A DNA stretch of 64,000 nucleotides from Rhodamnia argentea. Taxonomy: Eukaryota > Streptophyta > Magnoliopsida > Myrtales > Myrtaceae. Position numbers and translations under genes: made by a program. Position 1 is the stretch's first letter, and every line of letters starts with the position of its first letter. Location: contig NC_063151.1 of NCBI RefSeq assembly GCF_020921035.1, forward strand, positions 31,688,934 through 31,752,933, given 5' to 3'. Shown piece after piece: positions 52,055 to 63,720 of the stretch. The notes under the pieces are model-generated. The model did no database searches. It worked only from the letters and a program-made list of their open reading frames with translations, and had not been told where the DNA came from.

Positions 52055-52534
52055 GATCAACTTCTTCTCATCGTCATCCTCCCATTCGCATCCGCCGACC
52101 TCGTCGACGACACTTGCAAGAAGATGCCGCATGTCGACTTCTGCGTCTTGGCTCTCAGGTCCGATCCCCCGCAGCTGCACCGCGGACACCCCAACCCTAG
52201 GCCTAATCATGGTCGACAAGGTCGACCCGAACGCCAAGTCTAACTGTGACCAAAATCAAGGACTTGCTCGGCAAATCCCCCAACCATGGGACTAAGCATG
52301 CGCTGACCTCTTGCGAGGAGTCGTACAAATATATCATTAGCGACTTGGTGCCCTCGAGCAAGCAAAGTACGACAGGGCCCCCCTAAGTTCGCCGTTGACA
52401 ACATGAAGAAGGCGGCAAGTTTCGCATCTGGTTGCGAAGCGGGCTTTGGAGGCAAGTCGCCATTGTCTGACTCGAATGATTATGAGAACAAGGCGGCCTC
52501 GGCGGATTCCGCCATTGCCGGTTCACTGCTGTGA
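52055..52534 (+). pseudogene. Invertase/pectin methylesterase inhibitor (PMEI-domain) pseudogene
   Basis: PMEI-domain proteins are small secreted four-helix proteins that block pectin methylesterases or acid invertases. The plus strand carries, in order, a hydrophobic LLLIVILPFASA signal-peptide tail, DLVDDTCKKMPHVDFCVLAL with the paired family cysteines, LIMVDKVDPNAKS, IKDLLGKSP, HALTSCEESYKYIISDL, and the C-terminal NMKKAASFASGCEAGFGGKS ending ...AIAGSLL with TGA at 52532-52534. These pieces lie in different frames, so there are at least three frameshifts (near 52190, 52245, 52380), and no Met start is in frame with the signal peptide. The gene appears intronless, as is usual for the family, and is dead. 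Confidence 0.88.
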
Positions 52535-53781
52535 GCACTAATGACCAGCGAGATTGTTTTATAATTCCCTCTTCTTCTTCTTCTGCTTCTTCTTTTTATA
52601 GTTTCTGCCGAGGGTGTTAACAGCAAGAGGCTATGATCAGAGCTAATAGCATCCAAAGCGGTGACTTCGGCCTTTGAGAACATCGCTCTGCATTCTACAT
52701 TGATGTGGCTGAGTCGCATGGATGATATTATGAGAAGAAAGAACACGAAATTCGCTTGTTTTAAATGGTAAATTTCTGAAAAAAAAAAATGTTGTAACTC
52801 GCTATTACATTTCATGTTGGTATATCGCTAACATTGTCGTGGTGAATTACTATCAGTGTACTAAACTAACAATTTGTCCGTTACCGGTTTTTTTCTCTCG
52901 AAAACAAGTTTAGATTTGAGTAACCATATACCAGAATTTTAGGCCAAGGCATACGGCCGAGCTGCTCTTTGAAAGAAAAATTTCCAAAAAGTCCTAAACC
53001 TAACCAATCGACGGTCAATTTAGTCATAAACATTTCAATTTCGTTAATTTAGTCCCCGTTTAGACCTGAATTTTCGGCAGACAAATAAAGTTGAACATTT
53101 TTTTCTCAGACATATAATAAAATACACCAACATATATAGATAAGCAGAATGGGGAGTCCAAAGTTGGTCCCAATGAAAAGAGATTTCGTCCAATTCATAC
53201 AACGCATCAGCATTCATTATTTAATCAGCACAGTCTATTGCTGGAGTCCACCAGACTTTGATTCACCAAATTGACCCATTTTGTTCTATTGGCGTATCTC
53301 TGGCTCTTTCACACGCTTGAAACGACGGAGATGAAGGTGTGCATCAAAAATGACAAAAGAGTGACCGAAGCAATTGGAGCGAGACGCTAGGGAAGAGTGC
53401 TTAAATACGAAGTAACTTGCTTCGTCATTGTTGACACCAAAAAAATTGCCCAAGACCCCCTACCGCCGACTCGAATTAAGAAAGATCGAGCGAGACGCGA
53501 CGATGATTACATTCGCTAAGTGGCGGGAGTTCTTAGTCGGAAAGTACAGATGGTTGATGGGATGATTAGTATTTGGTGACAGCAAAGTACAAAGGGAAAA
53601 TTACTAAGTTCACGAAGTTCGGTTTAGTCGGCAAAAGGGCCACAACCGACGTGAATAATTATGAGTCGTGTACATCTTTTGTGGCCCCTCCCAATTCTCT
53701 CAATGTTTGCATCAAGCGAAGCATATGCGATTAAGTGTGAGACAAAATTAACAAAAATGGTTAGGCGATTTCACTAAGCAT

Positions 53782-53924
53782 GTGCTCTTCTTGTCTGCTT
53801 TCGCTTAAATCATAAATTGTCAATTTCAAAAAGAAATTTAAGATTAAATTGACACAATCGCAATAAATATATGATTTTTTTTTTGGTAATTATTGTGTTA
53901 AGCGAAAGCAGACAAGAAGAGCAC
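53782..53924. repeat. Perfect 26-bp inverted repeat with 91-nt loop
   Basis: Arms 53782-53807 and 53899-53924 are exact reverse complements (starting GTGCTCTTCTTGTC), and pairing stops abruptly at both sides. The loop is AT-rich with a T homopolymer and the recurring word AATTGACACAATCG. A 14-bp direct repeat ATTTCACTAAGCAT lies just outside (53768-53781 and 53941-53954). Confidence 0.85.
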
Positions 53925-54697
53925 AAGACGAAAGCGTCTAATTTCACTAAGCATCTTTGGAATTGGTATTGAACGAGTTGCCCCACAAGCATCCGGGAGA
54001 CAGATTCCCCAGACATTTTCCTCGAATACAGTCCAAAAGCAAAGCAATTCAGCCAACTACCTAGTTGTCTTCTGCTGTCCATATTTGTTTAAAGTCGTTC
54101 CCTTTTGGGGGGCGCATGCGTTTGGGCAAATGAAAAATGGTAACGGAATACAGAAATCGACTTTAGGAAGGTGATTTACGAAACGAGCTGATACGTATGC
54201 CTATTGCCTTTACTGTGAACAACTGAACGTTTTGACATTAGTGTCGTGATGGTGTTCGATCAATCTTATCGAGCGCAGACAATGTCTTGACGAAGAAGTG
54301 ATGAGAAGTGAAGTTTTTCAGTACACCCGAGGCAATTAATCTGGCTGTGATCAATGGTGGAGGAGGTGACGGTGATGATGGTTTTTTGAAATGCTGGTGT
54401 TGCGAATTGGGTGCCGATGGAAGTGAAATTGACTGTGAATTGCAATCGATAGTCTTACGACGACCAACGGACAGCAGCAAAAGAGAATTTCCTCTTCACA
54501 AGCGTGAGTTATGATCACGGCATTTCGCGTTTTGGCAATCATAATAATAAGGTGGGATTTGAAGGTTTCATCGCTTAATTTCCAACTTTGTGGATGGGAA
54601 AAGATAGAACTTTGAAGTAAGCGTGATCGTTGAATTGTTTTGCTCATACTCCTCTCTCCGTTCTCACCTCGGTTCTTACAATCCCGCAATCTCACAG

Positions 54698-54699
<2 letters not shown>

Positions 54700-54735
<36 letters not shown>
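54700..54735. repeat. (CT)n microsatellite
   Basis: Uninterrupted CT dinucleotides over about 36 bp. A shorter CT run follows near 55770-55790. Confidence 0.95.
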
Positions 54736-54738
<3 letters not shown>

Positions 54739-55720
54739 TGAGATATTTTAATACATGTCTAGTATAATGTATATTATATACTTAGGTTACTTATCTTTGG
54801 CGCGTGCAACGTGTTTGTTGAAATGCTTCGCCCACATGTGATGCCAGCTTGAGATTTGTTCTTCGCGCAAATGATATTTATGCATTGTACGACCAGAAGG
54901 GTCTGCAAATTTTAACAGCCCTGAAAATATGGGATACATTATCTGGGGATGTAAGAGCATATAACAGCTTCACTATATGAAACCCAACTGCAAAGAATGA
55001 AGATTCCCCTTGACCATCAAGGTTTGTCGTCAAGCTCTTTGTTGCTGATGCCAAGACAGTGAATACATACTTCGTTCAGCTTGACTGCCCAATTGCCTAC
55101 CACTATATGACTGCTGGGCTGTCCTAACGAGTTGAAATTGCAGCATTCAAATGGCATGGTTGATCATCCATCTCCTCCTTAGTCATGTGCTTCGGTAAGT
55201 CCATCTGTTCTCTTTGTATGGTGTTTAGTGGCTTGACATTGTGGTCTCAGTTGTGAATCACTACTCTATGTGGCTCTAGTCCAAGGAGATTTAGGTCTTC
55301 TTATTTTTGCTTCCAGACTACAGCTTGTCATTGTAAACTACTTTTCCCCTGATTCAAATTGTTAGCATTCTCCTTATTTTCCTTGTCCCTAGCAGAGATT
55401 AACTTGCATTGGTGTTGGAGCTAAGAAGAAACTACCAAATAAAGCAGGTGAGTTCTTCAATTGTTATACTATAGAGTTTTCTAGCTTCATAAACCTATTT
55501 TTTCACGATGTGCATCTTGCAGTAGTTGTATCCATATCAAATTGCAACTTTCAAAGGCTTTGGTGTCTCATTATCTTTAAATCCATTTGATAATCTCTCT
55601 CTCTCTCTTCATGCGTGCGCCTATTAAGCACTTCTATGGACAAATCGATGTAGCCTCTATAATGGCTGATGAACTACATCTTAATGCAGGTGCTGCTGAT
55701 TATTCTCATACTGTTCTACC

Positions 55721-58700
55721 ATGACACTCTCACACTCCTATAATCTTGGGTTGTCTGCTCCTATGTCAGGTTCTCTCTCTCTCTCTCTCTCGGACGCGCA
55801 CACACGCACATGATTTTAAAGATTTCTGGCTGCTCAGCAAATCGGGCTTTGAGTGTATTGGCTTTATCTGACCCTTGCCCATTCCACTGGATATGAGCAA
55901 CATTAAAGTTTCTGCCAGCTCTTAATTATGTGCTCATAAATGAGCTTTCTGATGTCGTGTTTGAGTTTTGACAAGTACATCATTCAGTGATCCTATAAAC
56001 AGAATGTGTCCACCTAATGTGAGTAAGCATATGGAAAATGGAAATCACAAAGATTGACCTAGTTCTTCTTCTTCTGGGTACATTCACACATAACTACCAT
56101 CATATTCAAGTTGTCTAGCCCATGAAGAGATGGGATACCCAAGTGATACCTTGGCTCTTGTTTCCAACAGATTTTAGAATAAACTATCTCCATTACGATG
56201 CATATTGAGCAAGATGTTTTCATTGATGAGGACACAGTGTTGCTAGGCAGGGAAGCTACAAGTGAATATGGGTTCTTCTCAGAGCTAAATAGTGAAAATG
56301 CAACTTTTCTGTGTGTAGGCCTCATGTTGATGGGGTTAGGGTCGTGGCACTTCATTTGGTTCTGCGTATGATTGTTGTTTCAAGCCAGCACTTCATCAAG
56401 CAATGGAGGGCATGGCATTCATGTTTAAGTATCATATCTCCATTACTCATTCCAGTAACTCTGGAATTTATTCCAGTGTGTCTTCCGTGATCTGTGATGC
56501 TTACTTCCCTTATCAAGTATTGCCAACAGTCTAAACTATAAATCATTCAAGTTGCCCTTTCTAGGGTCCTTCATAGTTTACTCTTTCGTTAATTCATTCA
56601 ATCTTAATTCTTTGCCAGAAGCAGTTCCTATGGACTTTGGAATAAAATCAGTTAAACAATCATCATCATGTGTTGCCATTGCGGTACGATGATCTTACTA
56701 TATGTTGTTTGTAGCTTATGTTCTTCCTAAGTTGATATCTAGTCAACGATTTGCATGAAACTGTATGTTTGTCCTTGCAGTTGGCCGAAGGAAGTAAAGA
56801 ACGAATAAGTGATATGTTTAACAAGGTTGACCTCTCTCTTTCTTCATATGACACTGCTTGGGTGGCTATGGTCCCTTCACCTTGTTCTCCACAAAGCCCC
56901 CATTTCCCTAGATCTTTGAGTTGGTTGATGAATAATCAATCATGTGATGGTTCTTGGGGTCTCCCTGATCGGCATCCATTATTAATCAAGGATGCTTTGT
57001 TATCGACTTTAGCATGTGTCCTTGCACTTAAGCAGTGGGGAGTTGGTGAAAGACAGACAACCAAAGGTAAACTAGATTTTTCTTGCCCGTTACCTTTTTC
57101 ATATGTATACCCATCAGTCAGGATGATACTCTGATTGCAGGCCTTGAATATATCGCTTCGAATTCTGCTTCTGTAACCGATGACAGGCAACATACACCAA
57201 TTGGATTCAATATTTTACTTTCTGGCATGATTGAGCAGGCTGATTGCCTAAATTTAAACCTTCCCTTGAGACCTGCCGATGTAGATTCTGTGTCTTACAA
57301 GAGAAATTTGGAAGTGAAGAGGTAAAAGATATTGCCGATCTTCCCATTTTAGTTTTCTTTCAATTAACCAATGTGCAAAGCATAACCTAAGTTGTTCTTA
57401 TAGTTGTTGATCAAAGCTTATTCTCGTATGGCCTGTGAAATAATTTTTATGCACAAAACTTGTAAGCTATATTGGAAGTAATATAGGAACTTCATTCATA
57501 GGCACCAATGAATTCTGTGGTGCTTTGTCTTCTTAGAGTTTTATCAGGGATCAGTGGAAGATACTTGTCTTATGTTGCGGAAGGAATGGGAAGTTCAGCA
57601 GACTGGGAAATGATTATGAAGTATCAACGGAAAAATGGGTCGCTATTCAATTCACCATCGACCACAGCTGCTGCTCTAACTCACCTTCAAAATGCCAGTT
57701 GTCTACACTACCTTGAATCAGTACTAGAGAAATTTGGTGATGCAGGTTACTCCTTTGCAGAAGCCTTCAAATGATTGCCTACTCTGGATAAACTATTGAC
57801 ATTTGTGTATCTACTTATGGTCAGTTCCGACAATCTATCCTTTGGAAATATATGCTCGTCTATGTATGATAGAGAATTTGGAGAGATTGGGCATTGATCG
57901 TCATTTCAGGAAGGAAATAATTCACGTATTGGATGACACTTACAGGTGCTGTTCTTTTTTAGTGCAAACCCACTCGGTATGCTTTGTTTGCAAGTAGTTC
58001 CGAGGATCAATTTCAGTCTAGTATTTGATCTTTTTACCTGCCAAATAAGCAAAGCATTAGCTTTATTTTCTTATGGCATTAGACAACATACAGATGCTGG
58101 CTGCAGGGCGAAGAAGAGATATTTCAGGACATTGCCACCACCGCAATGGCATTTAGGATACTGCGATCCCATGGATATGATGTCTCTTCAGGTATGATAC
58201 TATACTGGATTTTAAATATTTACCTATTTTATGGATCGATGAAACATTAATTTTGCTTTTGCATGTGGTGTAGATGCATTAAGTCAATTTGCTGAAGAGG
58301 ATCATTTTTGCAATACACTTGAAGGATATGTGAAGGATGCTGGCTGTGTCTTGGAATTGTATAGGGCTTCACAGCTGATCATCAATGACGATGACATTAT
58401 TCTGGATAAAATCAATTCTTGGACCAGTGATTTTCTTAGAAAGGGTTTGCACACTGGTGAAATGCATGCCAATAGACTTAAGAGTTATTTAAGCCAAGAG
58501 GTAGTTTTTCTCCTGAGATTGTCCCTACTATCTTTCAAAGGAAATTTGTGTCGTCACTTTCTTCCTGCTGCTATTTTTATGGTTAATTCCATAATTATTA
58601 GTAAACATTTCAGGTGGATGATGCTCTGAGATTTCCTCTCCATGCAAACCTTGAAAGGGTAGCGAACAGGAGAACTATAGAGCTCTACAACATAGACAGT

Positions 58701-61523
58701 ACGAGAGTTCTAAAATGTGGTTTCCGGTACTGCCCTCTTAATTGATTTTATCTACTTTAGTTTATCAAAGTTCCATTATCTTTCATACTTGATTGATATG
58801 ATACATGTCTCCTATTGTAGGTCCTATAATTTTTGCAACAAAGATTTCCTGAATCTGGCAGTGAATGACTTCAACAACTGTCAAGCAATATGCCAAGAAG
58901 AACTCAAATATCTGGCAAGGTGTACATCTCTGAAACCATCATGGTAGATAGATGTAGAAACAGCTGTTTTATTGGATTTTCTGCCATGGTTTTGAGGTGA
59001 TTGATTCTTGTGGCAAAACTTGATTTGGATCACAGCTTCAAATGCAATGTGAAAATTAACTGGGGCTTCATTTTTAATTCATTTTTAATAAGACTTTCAA
59101 CATCTATATAACTGCTATTCATAGTAATTTAAATGTGGATAATCAACATCATGTTTGGTAGGGGTGATTAGAAAGGAAAAGAAAGATTTAAGAGAAAAAA
59201 AGAAGGGAAAGGATTTGAAGAGATTAGGTTGTTTGGATGCAACCTCTGAGATGGGTTCGTCATCTTTATAAGGGAAGAAAGGAATAAGAATATATGGTCT
59301 AGGATCACAGGAAATTTTACAAATTCTACAGATATTTGGGGTTTTTGGATCTTGTGAAAAGGAGTACAAACCATCATCTGGATCTGGCTCACTGGACCAG
59401 TCAGTATCACTGGCTTCGGGGAATGTTTGAATGGCGCAGATGATTGTTTTAGAAGGCTCCTCCCCCATAGAGACGACTGATTCAAAACATCTTCTTGGAG
59501 GGATACTCCCGTCTTGCTTTCAATGTTTTGCAGCATATGCATGCCTTTCCCTTTAGCCAGAGGATAGTTTTTGGCAAAAGTGTCCTTTGCATCCATAGAT
59601 GAAATATCTGTCCTTTTTCTTCTTGCCTAGGGATCTCCTTTTGCGGAGAAATCTCCATATTCATTTTCTTTGTCTGGAGGATTTGATTGGAATTTCTTAA
59701 AGCGCCTCTTCTTCTTGCTGTGGCATGTACTAGAAGAATCATTATGTGGGCACTGAATTTGCAGGGCGGGCTTTTGGCAGGCTTCAAATTCCCTGTCGTC
59801 ATGCAAGCCCTAATTGCTTTTCTTCGAACGCATATTTCTCCTATGGCAATATGTATTTGAAGTGTAAAATAAGGGCTTAAGTGAGAATGAAGAATAAGTT
59901 TGTTTTTTAATACACAAATAATTCCAAATTCCTCCACCTTTGGAGAGACTCGAAGGGATTTTTTCTTTGGTCGAACTTGAAGGGATTTAAGCATACATAA
60001 AAGCGAAGGACCGATTGCTCCTAATTTTCCTCATCCTTTCCCTCCATCTTTTTCCCTCCATCCAGATGTGATTGTGTTTGTAGCACACTTTCTCATCCCT
60101 CCCCTAACATACGTAGCGGAAATCTCCCAAAGGGCTCCAGCATCTAAGGAATTAGAATGGGAGTCGGTACCTTTTGCAGTATTATAGGTTTCTTTTCCTT
60201 TCTGACAGATGGGTCAAAGAGAAAAGGTTAGACAAACTGAAATTTGCCCGACAGAAGCTGGCATATTGTTACTTTTCTGCTGCAGCAACCCTTTCGTCGC
60301 CTCTACTATCAGAGGCCCGCATTTCTTGGGCCAAAAATGGTGTCCTCACAACAGTGGTTGATGACTTCTTTGATGTTGGTGGCTCTGCAGAGGAGCTTGA
60401 AAATCTTATACAGTTGGTTAAAAAGTAAGTTTGGTTCTCTCCATCTATTTCTGTGTGCACGTGCGCCACAACTTGACTAACTGCATGGAGACGGATTAAT
60501 TCAGGTGGAATGTTAACTTGAGTGCTGACTGCTGTTCTGAGCAAGTTCAAATCCTATTTTCAGCACTCCACTCTACTATTTCTGAGATTGGAGACAAAGC
60601 AGTGACATGGCAAGGAAGAAACGTGACGGGTCATGTGGCTCAAATTGTGAGTGGACTTCATGATCATCTCTACTTTATCATGTTTATTCTAAGATGTATA
60701 GTTCTTTTCCTGGAAATCTGCATAAATAAGAGTTGCATGTGGAAAATGCAATTTCAATTTAATGTCATGTGACATTATGGACGACAGCTTCATTATCCTT
60801 TAATGTTCTTTTTGTTTCCCAGTAAGCAGTCCTTTGTAGATATGTTCACCCCAGGCTTTCACTGCAGTGGTTAGAATTGCTTGAATCTATGTTGGTGGAG
60901 GCTGAGTGGACAAGAAAGAAGGCAGTGCCGACGGTGGATGAATACATGGCAAATGGATTTGTCTCGTTTGCTTTGGGACCTATTGTTCTCCCGACTCTCT
61001 ACCTTGTTGGTCCTAAACTTTCGGAGAAGCAGGTCGAAAGCCTCGAGTACCACAACTTATTCAGGCTGACGAGCACTTGTGGGCGCCTTCTGAATGATAT
61101 GCAGGGTTTCAAGGTCCGAGCTTTATTTCATACAAGGAGCTGAAGAGAGGATTTACCGGCCTCTTGATTAACTCAGTAACTACAGATACTCTCTTAAGTT
61201 TGGTCCTTGTTGCTTTGCAGAGGGAATCCAAGGAAGGGAAGTTGAATGCGGTGACATTGCAGATGCTTGATGGGAGTGGCACCAGCGAGAAAGAGGCCAC
61301 GGAGAGGGTCGACGGTATCATCACCCGCAAGAGGAGGGAGCTCTTAAAGTTGGTTTTGCAAGAAAAGGAGAGCGTAGTTCCAAGAACTTGCAAGGATTTA
61401 TTTTGGAACATGAGCACCGTGTTGCACTTCTTCTACATGGATGATGATGGCTTCACTTCAGATGAAAAGACTAGTGCTGTCAAAGCTCTCCTTGATCAAC
61501 CGATCACTCTAAATGAACTGTAA
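55721..61523 (+). CDS. KS: ent-kaurene synthase (class I diterpene synthase)
   Basis: Plastid enzyme that turns ent-copalyl diphosphate into ent-kaurene, an early step of gibberellin synthesis. Exons: 55721-55769 (tentative start), 56619-56683, 56781-57066, 57141-57321, 57537-57745, 57825-57945, 58094-58191, 58274-58500, 58614-58726, 58821-58919, 60209-60424, 60505-60646, 60868-61113, 61221-61523; the sum is 2355 nt (784 aa), and all phases fit. The gamma-beta-alpha plan is visible: [14 protein letters not shown] near the N-terminus, [20 protein letters not shown], and the class I motif DDFFDVGGS near residue 534 with NDMQGFKRE near 678 for Mg-diphosphate binding. The class II DxDD site reads DIATTAM near 316, so no copalyl diphosphate synthase activity is expected. 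The first exon is weakest; 55395-55448 is an alternative transit-peptide exon. The intron at 58920-60208 is enlarged by repeat DNA. Closely related labdane synthases of the same clade cannot be excluded. Confidence 0.9.
59150..60110. mobile_element. Repeat insertion in kaurene synthase intron, with gag-like remnant
   Basis: The outer parts look like mirrored purine/pyrimidine-rich ends: TTTGGTAGGGGTGATTAGAA at about 59153 and the reverse complement of a CTCATCCCTCCCCTAAC block near 60105, suggesting a non-autonomous DNA element. Inside, the minus strand (about 59800-59300) has a Lys/Arg-rich stretch followed by a degraded zinc-knuckle-like segment, spread over more than one frame with stops, as in gag/coat proteins of LTR retrotransposons or integrated plant pararetroviruses. 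Too decayed to classify and not functional. Confidence 0.4.
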
Positions 61524-62370
61524 TTGACTTGACACAGAGTGAGCAGAGAACTCCTATAGTACCATTGTCTGTCTGTTTTGAATGGCGATTGCACTCGAAT
61601 ATTGCATGACCATATGAACTAACATTTGGCGTGATCATATCCTACTTAATGGTTTTTGTTTATCGATTATTTGTTTTACGATTGATAATATCGTCATTAT
61701 CGTCAATAATTCATGTCTAAATATTTCTATTGACGATGGAAATATTTTTTGTTTATTTATTTTTGTAAGCAATATAAGCGATTATTTTTATGAAGATGTT
61801 TTCTAAATTGTTTATCTTCTACTAAACAAATATAGACTAAAATGACAAAGATGACCTCGCCCCCGCCTGCCCGACTATGCGTTCCTCTCCAGCATCCTTG
61901 CCTCTATCTCGGGACGGCGAGGTTCAGCAAACTCAAACTGAGCAAGTTCTCGGAGTTGAGTAGAGTGACATAATAATAAATTTTTAAAACAGTTGGCAAG
62001 TGGTTCCAAAAAATCTCACATGGTATGAGAGTGAGAGATCTTATGTTCGAATCTTTCCAGACCTTTTAAAACATTCAACGATTTAAGCTTCTAGAATAAT
62101 TGAAAGTGGTACCACGATATTTCGCATAGAGCGAAGGTAAGCATTTTTTTTTTTTTTGGAGGTGGAGGGAGTTTAGGAATAAAAGGAAAATTTGGTAAAT
62201 CATGAGTGTGGATCATCTAAAATTTCTCGCGTGAATAATAATTAGAGGTTCAAAGTTTTAATCGATTTTTTACAATTTACTTATTAACGTGTAATTATAT
62301 GTATATTTGGATATTTCTATAATTGTGTTTATTTATACGCTTATTGTAATTAGTTACTCATATAAATACA
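61524..62370. other. Gene-free stretch after kaurene synthase
   Basis: Begins with the probable 3' UTR. The remainder is AT-rich, with a dispersed-repeat fragment at 61975-62115. No gene recognised. Confidence 0.4.
61975..62115 (+). repeat. Dispersed repeat fragment (copy B)
   Basis: Contains AATCTCACATGGTAT, a GTTCGAATC tRNA-like box and a GATTTAAGCTTCTAGAAT block, matching in order the minus-strand fragment at 5393-5500. Family not identified. Confidence 0.4.
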
Positions 62371-62389
62371 TAAATACTATGTCGTTGTT

Positions 62390-63720
62390 TATCTCTGACT
62401 CTAAACATCAAGATGGTATCAAAGCAGAAAAATGCATCACGTTCTTCAATATCTTTGCTCCAAATCAACACTTCCTTTGCTCCAATTACTGCCTCAACAA
62501 TGTTCAATACATTTGTGAATTTTTCTTCTTCTCTATCATCTATTTAGCCATCATCTTCTATTTCAGTTAATCCCAATTTCTCATCACTTCTTAATAATAT
62601 ACCGCTCACTTTCACCTCTTCTTCTCTTTTCTCTATTGCTCCGATCTCTATTGTTGCTCAAATTACCGCCGTGCAATTAGCCTCCCCATCTCTTGTTCTT
62701 CCCAACATCACTAATCTCGTCTCCATTAAACTTGATGCGGAAAATTATCTTTTGTGAAAATCCCATTTTGAACCGATTTTAATCTGTAATGATATATTGA
62801 GATATGTGGTTGGATCTTTTCCGTGTTCGCAGAAGATTATCAATGATCAGAATGGTACTGTGGTGACCAATCCCTCTTATTCCATTTGGTTCAAGACGGA
62901 TCAATGCATTTGCGGTTTGATTAACTCAACCCTCACAGTTGAGATTTTCCGTGAAGCTCATGATCTTTGGACATCTCAAGAGATTTGGCTCGCTCCGGAG
63001 CGACACTTTACTAATCGATGCGTGGCCAAGAAAATTGGATTAAAGCTTGATTTTCAGAACGCCGTTAAGAAACCCGATCGATCAATATTTGATTATCTTT
63101 GACATTTGAAGTCAATTGCCGATTCTCTCACCGCAATTAATTCTGCGTCTCTGATAAAGACTTGGTGATTCAAGACCTCAATTGGCTTCTATTAGATTAT
63201 GATCCTTTTGTTACAATGATCACCAATGACCCTATTATTCTTTCCTACGGTGATCTGCGGTCACGCCTCCTCATACAAGAAAAATGATTTTTCCAAAAAT
63301 CGAATGCCTCATCTTCATATGATATTCGTCATACTTTGATTGGTCATGCTACTTCACCCAATCCACCGTTTCAAGGGAGTTATAGTGGACGTAATTTTAG
63401 GGGCCAAAGATGTGGTCGAGGACAAAGTGGATGGTTCTCGTGTGATCAACCGGCTTGGAAAGCTTCCAATGATCTATTTAATTTACAGTCATTTTTTATC
63501 CCCTATGCCGATCGGTCTTCCCCTTCCTTTAGTCGGCCTAGTGTGGATCGAGGCCCTACATTTCCCCATTCACTCAGGGAGGCATTTTTAGATCTAGGAC
63601 TCATTTTTCTTGCCAGATCTATAACGGAGTTGGACACACTGCGTTACAATGTCGGTAAAGATTTAACAATGCCTTCACTACAACTGATTTATCAGACTGC
63701 AAAAAAGAAAAAAAGAAAAG
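62390..63720 (+). pseudogene. Ty1/copia-type gag remnant
   Basis: Decayed gag region of a copia retrotransposon. Recognisable pieces in order: VSIKLDAENYLL followed by a stop where Trp is expected, then KSHFEPIL; the helix-rich block IWFKTDQCICGLINSTL with DLWTSQEIW; and the relic of a CCHC zinc knuckle at about 63611-63655 (CQIYNGVGHTALQC, where the second Cys is now Tyr). Several stops and frameshifts separate them. No protease, integrase or reverse transcriptase is seen to the right, so only the 5' part of the element is here. Confidence 0.75.

Larger units (their letters stand above)
52535..55720. other. Gene-free stretch upstream of the kaurene synthase gene
   Basis: Holds a perfect inverted repeat (53782-53924) and a CT microsatellite (54700-54735). 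A possible small exon at 55395-55448 has an open frame LTCIGVGAKKKLPNKA with a good GTGAG donor and could be a transit-peptide exon of the kaurene synthase gene. Another possible first exon with ATG at 55151 precedes it. Confidence 0.35.

Noticed and set aside
54238..54695. Overlapping short frames around 54.3-54.7 kb as a small gene
   Set aside because: Low-complexity His/Ser text on one strand and no recognisable domain on either.
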